A stretch of 10,873 bases of DNA from JBOGED01 sp050743625 (GTDB lineage: Bacteria; Actinomycetota; Nitriliruptoria; Euzebyales; Egibacteraceae), in the NCBI GenBank assembly GCA_050743625.1, contig JBOGED010000360.1, positions 1 through 10,873 of the forward strand. The letters are read 5' to 3'. The notes under the pieces are model-generated. The model did not search any database. It saw only the letters and a program-made list of their open reading frames with translations, and was not told where the DNA came from. Position numbers and translations under genes: made by a program. Shown one piece after another: positions 7,978 through 10,873 of the stretch; positions within the stretch are counted from its first letter, which is position 1; every line of letters begins with the position of its first letter.

Positions 7978-8204
7978 GTTCGGTCTCTGCCGAGCTCATC
8001 CGGCCCCGAGCCGGGATCTCGCCGCTGGCTCGCCCACTGGCGCGACTCTTCGTCCAAGATCGCAAGCGCGCGCTCGACGATGTCAACATCGCCGTTGTGG
8101 TCTGCGGCTGGTGCAGCCAGCGGGCTCTCCCTACCAAGCGGACTCAACATCGCTTTATAGCTTTCCGGACTGCAGAATGTCGAGGGCATCTTGCGGGCAA
8201 ACAT
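7974..8204 (-). CDS. Small hypothetical protein translationally linked to the cyclase gene
   Basis: A 76-residue ORF whose TGA overlaps the cyclase GTG as GTGA (7977-7974), the same coupling seen lower in the train. I recognise no family. The C-terminal half contains an amphipathic helix, DIVERALAILDEESRQWASQ, and has GC-rich third positions like the neighbours. The N-terminal half has less typical codon use. No good ribosome binding site precedes ATG 8204-8202. An internal in-frame ATG at 8150-8148, with GGAAAG roughly 10 bases upstream, would give a 58-residue protein and may be the true start. It could be a small regulatory or adaptor protein for the cyclase, or only a leader ORF enabling coupled translation. 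The overlap is the main evidence that it is real. Confidence 0.5.
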   Translation of the reverse strand: MFARKMPSTFCSPESYKAMLSPLGRESPLAAPAADHNGDVDIVERALAILDEESRQWASQRRDPGSGPDELGRDRT

Positions 8205-8741
8205 TCGGTTTCAGGAATCAGGCGTCATGGCCACTCCCGTCGCGCGGTCCTTCGATGAGGGAGGCGAGTAAGGGTCGGAGGCATCCCAGCCAGCGCACGC
8301 ATCACGTCTCGCGTGCCCAACACAAAAAGGTAGGACTATAGGAGAGCGGCAGACGCACAGCGGTGACATCACCGTCGAGGGGCCGGAGCCTCGCCTCGGG
8401 CGGGGCCCGACCGAACCACAGCAGCCTCGACGACGAATCCAAGGACGATGAGTAGCGCGGGCGCTTTGACCTGCGGAGACCGGCGGGGGCTGGGCCCGAC
8501 TGTGCTGATCGTGGCCGACGCCGTGTGGTCGAGACCCCGCCACCTTCCCGGCGTCGGCGGAGCTGGCCGTCCGGTACACGTCTGGGCGAACGCGGTTCCC
8601 GCCTTGGCACTGGCACTACCAGCCGCCGGTGTTGTCGACTCATCCGTCAGCACGACGGCGCGGTGCTCAGCAAGCTCGTCGCTGGCTTCGGTTTCCAAGC
8701 CGGGGACGCCGACCATGAGCGCGGAGCACGAATCCCAACAT

Positions 8742-8773
8742 GCAGCATTTGCGCGCCCACGCGCAAATGCTGC
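8742..8773. repeat. Perfect inverted repeat, 14-base arms, 4-base loop
   Basis: Left arm GCAGCATTTGCGCG at 8742-8755, loop CCCA, right arm its exact complement at 8760-8773. It is a strong hairpin or a dyad operator. It has no T-run on either side, so a classical intrinsic terminator is not supported. It lies close to the 5' side of the decayed gene. Confidence 0.9.
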
Positions 8774-8820
8774 CAGCTACTGGCCGAGCCGTGGGATGCC
8801 CGCTGCTGGACCCCTAGAAA

Positions 8821-8845
8821 TTGCGCGTTGGCGCGCAAATGCTGG
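8821..8845. repeat. Second, partial copy of the inverted-repeat arm
   Basis: The 13-mer CGCGCAAATGCTG at 8832-8844 repeats the right arm of the first palindrome (8760-8772) exactly, 72 bases downstream. Together with TTGCGCG at 8821-8827 it forms its own smaller hairpin with 7-base arms and loop TTGG. The strip therefore holds three copies of the arm word, two in one orientation and one in the other. Confidence 0.85.
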
Positions 8846-8860
8846 TGGATTCATACCGGC

Positions 8861-9436
8861 GAGACACTCGATCGCGTGCGTGCGCTGCGCGCACGCCACC
8901 CCGGGTTCGGCCTCGAGCTGCTGCGGCAATCCGAGCAGCACGACGGCTCGATGTATTACGACGTGCTCCTGCACCTGGCGGGTCAGGGCACCGTAAGCGT
9001 GAGCTTCAGTACCGAGCGCACCCTGCCGTGGCCCCTGCGCGGCGTGCAGCGGTCCAGCGAACGGACGTTGCTCAGCGTCAACGGGGCGGTCCTGTGGATC
9101 GACCACGCCATCGCCTGCCTGGTGCGGGACGTCCTGCAGCGGGATCTGATCGCGCTTTCCCGAGGAGCTGCAAGAGGCGATGAACGCCTTCCGGCGCCCG
9201 CAAGCTCTACTCCGCGGAGGCGACCCGGCGGTTGGATGGCACGGCGAGGCCATCTGCGCGAGAGAGCTGGACTTCTCCGAGGTGGCCGAGCGCCGTGCTC
9301 TGGGCTCAGCTGAGGCCGCGGGGGTTCGCCGCTTTCCGCCGCGGCGAGGCGGTCGCCGTTGGCGGTCGCCGACGGGCAGACGGTGGTGAAGGTCCTCTCC
9401 ATCTCGCCTGCCCGAGGGGATGCGGCGACCCGCTGA
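8861..9436 (+). pseudogene. Decayed PpiC-related peptide-maturation-type gene (TIGR04500-like)
   Basis: Conserved-looking protein segments continue one another in order but in different frames. Frame A (8861 to about 9155) carries LDRVRALRARHPG, HDGSMYYDVLLHLAGQGTVS, TLPWPLRGVQRSSERTLLSV and DHAIACL. A second frame (from 9156) carries FPEELQEAMNAFRR. A third (from 9202) has KLYSAEATRR. Frame A returns at 9233 with WMARRG. The second frame resumes at 9264 with LDFSEVAERRALGSAEAAGV, and the last piece, VADGQTVVKVLSISPAR, ends at TGA 9434-9436. From memory this order matches the putative peptide maturation family related to PpiC peptidyl-prolyl isomerases, with about 20-30 residues missing after AIACL and a missing N-terminus. 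At least four frameshifts are needed, so no functional product is likely. Sequencing or assembly error is the alternative, but the flanking genes are clean. Confidence 0.68.
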
Positions 9437-9498
9437 CTCAAAGCCCAGAGGATGCGTCGCGGGACATCGCCTATGGCCATAAGAGTCGGCATTGCCGA

Positions 9499-9528
9499 TG
9501 GACACGCTGGATACCCTTTCCATAGGCT
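9499..9528 (+). promoter_or_regulatory. Candidate glyA promoter
   Basis: TGGACA at 9499-9504 (5 of 6 matches to TTGACA) and TAGGCT at 9523-9528 (keeps the T, A and final T most conserved in actinobacterial -10 elements) are separated by 18 bases. Transcription would start near 9535, giving a leader of about 45 bases. This is a pattern match only. Confidence 0.35.
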
Positions 9529-9568
9529 AGTTCTCGCACCGTCGAGTTCCTATTCGCCTCCCCACCCC

Positions 9569-9574
9569 AAGGTG
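9569..9574 (+). promoter_or_regulatory. glyA ribosome binding site
   Basis: AAGGTG, 6 bases before ATG 9581. It fixes the start of serine hydroxymethyltransferase and argues against the in-frame ATG at 9452, which would add 43 residues unlike the family's N-terminus. Confidence 0.7.
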
Positions 9575-9580
9575 TCCTTT

Positions 9581-10864
9581 ATGAGCGATTTGCCCGTCGA
9601 TTTCTTCACAAAGCCCGTGGCCGAGGTGGATCCTGAGATCGCCGAGGTGCTCCGGAATGAGCTCGCACGCCAGGAGCACACGCTGGAGATGATCGCCTCG
9701 GAGAACTTCGTGCCGCAGGCGGTATTGGACTGCCAGGGCTCCGTGCTGACGAACAAGTACGCGGAGGGCTACCCGGGCCGGCGTTACTACGGCGGCTGCG
9801 AGTACGTCGACATCGCGGAGCAGCTGGCGATCGACCGGGCGAAGGAGCTATTCGGGGCCGAGCACGCAAACGTCCAGCCGAACGGCGGCGCGTCTGCGAA
9901 CGCGATCGTGTACAGCACGTTGATGGAGCCGGGTGAGACGTTCCTGGGGATGAAGCTCGACCACGGTGGGCACCTGACCCACGGGATGAGGATCAACTTC
10001 TCAGGGCTCTACTACCACGTGGTCCCGTACGGGGTTGACAGGGAATCTTCGCTGATCGACATGGACGCCCTCGCGCGCCTCGCCGAGGAGCACAAGCCGA
10101 AGATGATCCTCGCGGGTTGGTCGGCGTACCCACGCGAGATGGACTTCGCGCGCTTCCGCGAGATCGCCGACTCGGTCGGGGCCTACCTGTTCGTCGACAT
10201 GGCGCACTTCGCCGGCCTCGTCGCCGCTGGTGAGTACCCGAACCCGGTCCCACATGCCCACGTCGTCTCGACCACGATCCACAAGACGCTGGGCGGGCCC
10301 CGCAGCGGGATGATCCTTTGCAAGGAGGAGTTCAAGAAGAAGATCAACTCGCGGACCTTCCCGGGTTGGCAGGGCGGCCCGCTCATGCATGTGATCGCCG
10401 CCAAGGCCGTCGCGCTGAAGATCGCCGCGTCGGAGGAGTTTCGCGAGCGCCAGCGGCGCACGCGCGCTGGCGCCCGGGCGATCGCCGAGGAGATGCTGTC
10501 CGGTGACCTCAACGTGCTGACCGGGGGCACCGATACCCACCTCGTGCTCGCCGACCTCCGCGAGTCCCCGCTGGACGGCAAGCAGGCGGAGGACCGGCTC
10601 GCCGAGGTCGGGATCACGGTGAACCGCAACGCGGTGCCGTTCGACCCGCGGCCCCCGTCCATCGCCTCTGGGTTGCGGATCGGCGCCTCGCCGCTGGCCA
10701 CGCGAGGTCTGCAGGTCGACGACTTCCGCGAGATCGGCCAGGTCATCACTGAGGCCTTGACCGGCGAGTTCGACGAGTCCAAGCGGTCGGCGCTCTCCAA
10801 GCGCACCAAGGCGCTCGCCGACCGCTACCCGCTGTACCCGCAGCTGGCCCCGCGCGGGACGTAA
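9581..10864 (+). CDS. glyA: Serine hydroxymethyltransferase
   Basis: A 427-residue PLP enzyme of full family length. It interconverts serine and glycine with tetrahydrofolate and supplies one-carbon units in the cytoplasm. Family landmarks: EMIASENFVP (36-45), TNKYAEGYPGRRYYGG (57-72), the folate/PLP region LDHGGHLTHG (126-135), DMAHFAGLVAAG (206-217) with D206 and H209, and the PLP Schiff-base lysine K235 in STTIHKTLGGPRSG. Small departures from the usual consensus are NVQPNGGASANA where most have a His and Ser (NVQPHSGxxAN), and GG for RG after the lysine motif; the catalytic residues remain. The start at 9581 is set by the ribosome binding site AAGGTG and by the length of known homologues. 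It is transcribed away from the encapsulin operon, apparently as a separate unit. It ends with TAA only 9 bases before the window edge, so its downstream context is not visible. Confidence 0.96.
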   Translation: MSDLPVDFFTKPVAEVDPEIAEVLRNELARQEHTLEMIASENFVPQAVLDCQGSVLTNKYAEGYPGRRYYGGCEYVDIAEQLAIDRAKELFGAEHANVQPNGGASANAIVYSTLMEPGETFLGMKLDHGGHLTHGMRINFSGLYYHVVPYGVDRESSLIDMDALARLAEEHKPKMILAGWSAYPREMDFARFREIADSVGAYLFVDMAHFAGLVAAGEYPNPVPHAHVVSTTIHKTLGGPRSGMILCKEEFKKKINSRTFPGWQGGPLMHVIAAKAVALKIAASEEFRERQRRTRAGARAIAEEMLSGDLNVLTGGTDTHLVLADLRESPLDGKQAEDRLAEVGITVNRNAVPFDPRPPSIASGLRIGASPLATRGLQVDDFREIGQVITEALTGEFDESKRSALSKRTKALADRYPLYPQLAPRGT

Positions 10865-10873
10865 CGCTCATTG

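Larger units (their letters stand above)
8205..8860. other. Gene-free strip upstream of the leftward operon
   Basis: About 650 bases in which every open frame is unlike a known protein and frames overlap on both strands in the way expected of GC-rich noncoding DNA. It must contain the leader and promoter of the minus-strand train, but I cannot place a convincing -35/-10 pair. Its right third carries the inverted repeat and its half-copy, listed separately. The rest shows nothing I can name. Confidence 0.55.

Noticed and set aside
8335..8363. Possible minus-strand promoter with -10 TATAGT (8340-8335) for the leftward operon
   Set aside because: The -10 is good, but the sequence 17-18 bases upstream (CCGCTG or ACCGCT) does not match a -35 element, so it was not listed as a feature. 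It remains the best single -10 match in the strip.
8525..9313. A 262-residue open frame on the plus strand as an intact gene
   Set aside because: Only its middle part (from about 8861 to 9155) resembles a protein family. The matching sequence then moves to other frames, and the first 110 residues are Arg/Cys-rich without resemblance to anything, so it is better read as a pseudogene fragment plus noncoding DNA.
9452..9580. In-frame N-terminal extension of serine hydroxymethyltransferase from an upstream ATG (470 residues)
   Set aside because: The extra 43 residues do not look like the family's N-terminus, while ATG 9581 has a good ribosome binding site and gives the usual length. The extension also overlaps the candidate promoter.
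9300..9580. ZTP/pfl or folate riboswitch upstream of glyA
   Set aside because: Such elements do occur upstream of glyA in other bacteria, but I could not find the conserved core sequences or pseudoknot pairing, and much of the stretch is explained by the pseudogene's 3' end.

Overview
This is a GC-rich window. Codon use, class III cyclase/AAA/TPR regulator architecture, 4-base start/stop overlaps and the serine hydroxymethyltransferase sequence all suggest a soil-type actinobacterium. That placement is an inference, because there is no rRNA or other phylogenetic marker. About 8.2 kb is one leftward gene train on the minus strand. The right end holds a rightward housekeeping gene, glyA. Between them is a gene-poor strip with repeats and a decayed gene.

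Minus-strand train, in transcription order from the right: (1) a small ORF of unknown function (8204-7974) whose stop overlaps the start of (2) a 1095-residue zinc-ribbon / class III nucleotide cyclase / AAA ATPase / TPR protein (7977-4690); then 29 bases; (3) an encapsulin-type HK97-fold shell protein of the Linocin-M18 family (4660-3773); (4) a DUF3237 protein with an extra N-terminal beta-rich domain (3776-2889), overlapping the shell gene by 4 bases and preceded by a strong ribosome binding site inside the shell gene's last codons; (5) a very long ORF (2896 to beyond base 1) overlapping gene 4 by 8 bases. It fuses an N-terminal FAD-dependent desaturase/amine-oxidase domain to a C-terminal trans-polyprenyl diphosphate synthase in one uninterrupted frame, cut by the window edge.

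The striking reading is a compact operon in which a protein nanocompartment shell is translationally chained to isoprenoid enzymes and to a DUF3237 protein, with a nucleotide-cyclase/ATPase regulator just upstream. The desaturase-synthase fusion and the DUF3237 protein are the natural cargo candidates, but no classical family 1 cargo-loading peptide is visible in the ends that can be read. Polyprenyl synthases are known cargo of family 2B encapsulins. This shell looks family 1-like and has no cyclic-nucleotide-binding domain, so the combination is unusual. I do not know of a described system with this gene set.

Middle strip (8205-9580): no intact gene was found. It holds a 14-bp-arm perfect inverted repeat and a related half-copy 72 bases away (8742-8845), directly followed by a frameshifted remnant (about 8861-9436) that resembles the PpiC-related 'peptide maturation system' family (TIGR04500). 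A candidate promoter with two short palindromes and a clear ribosome binding site lead into glyA (9581-10864).
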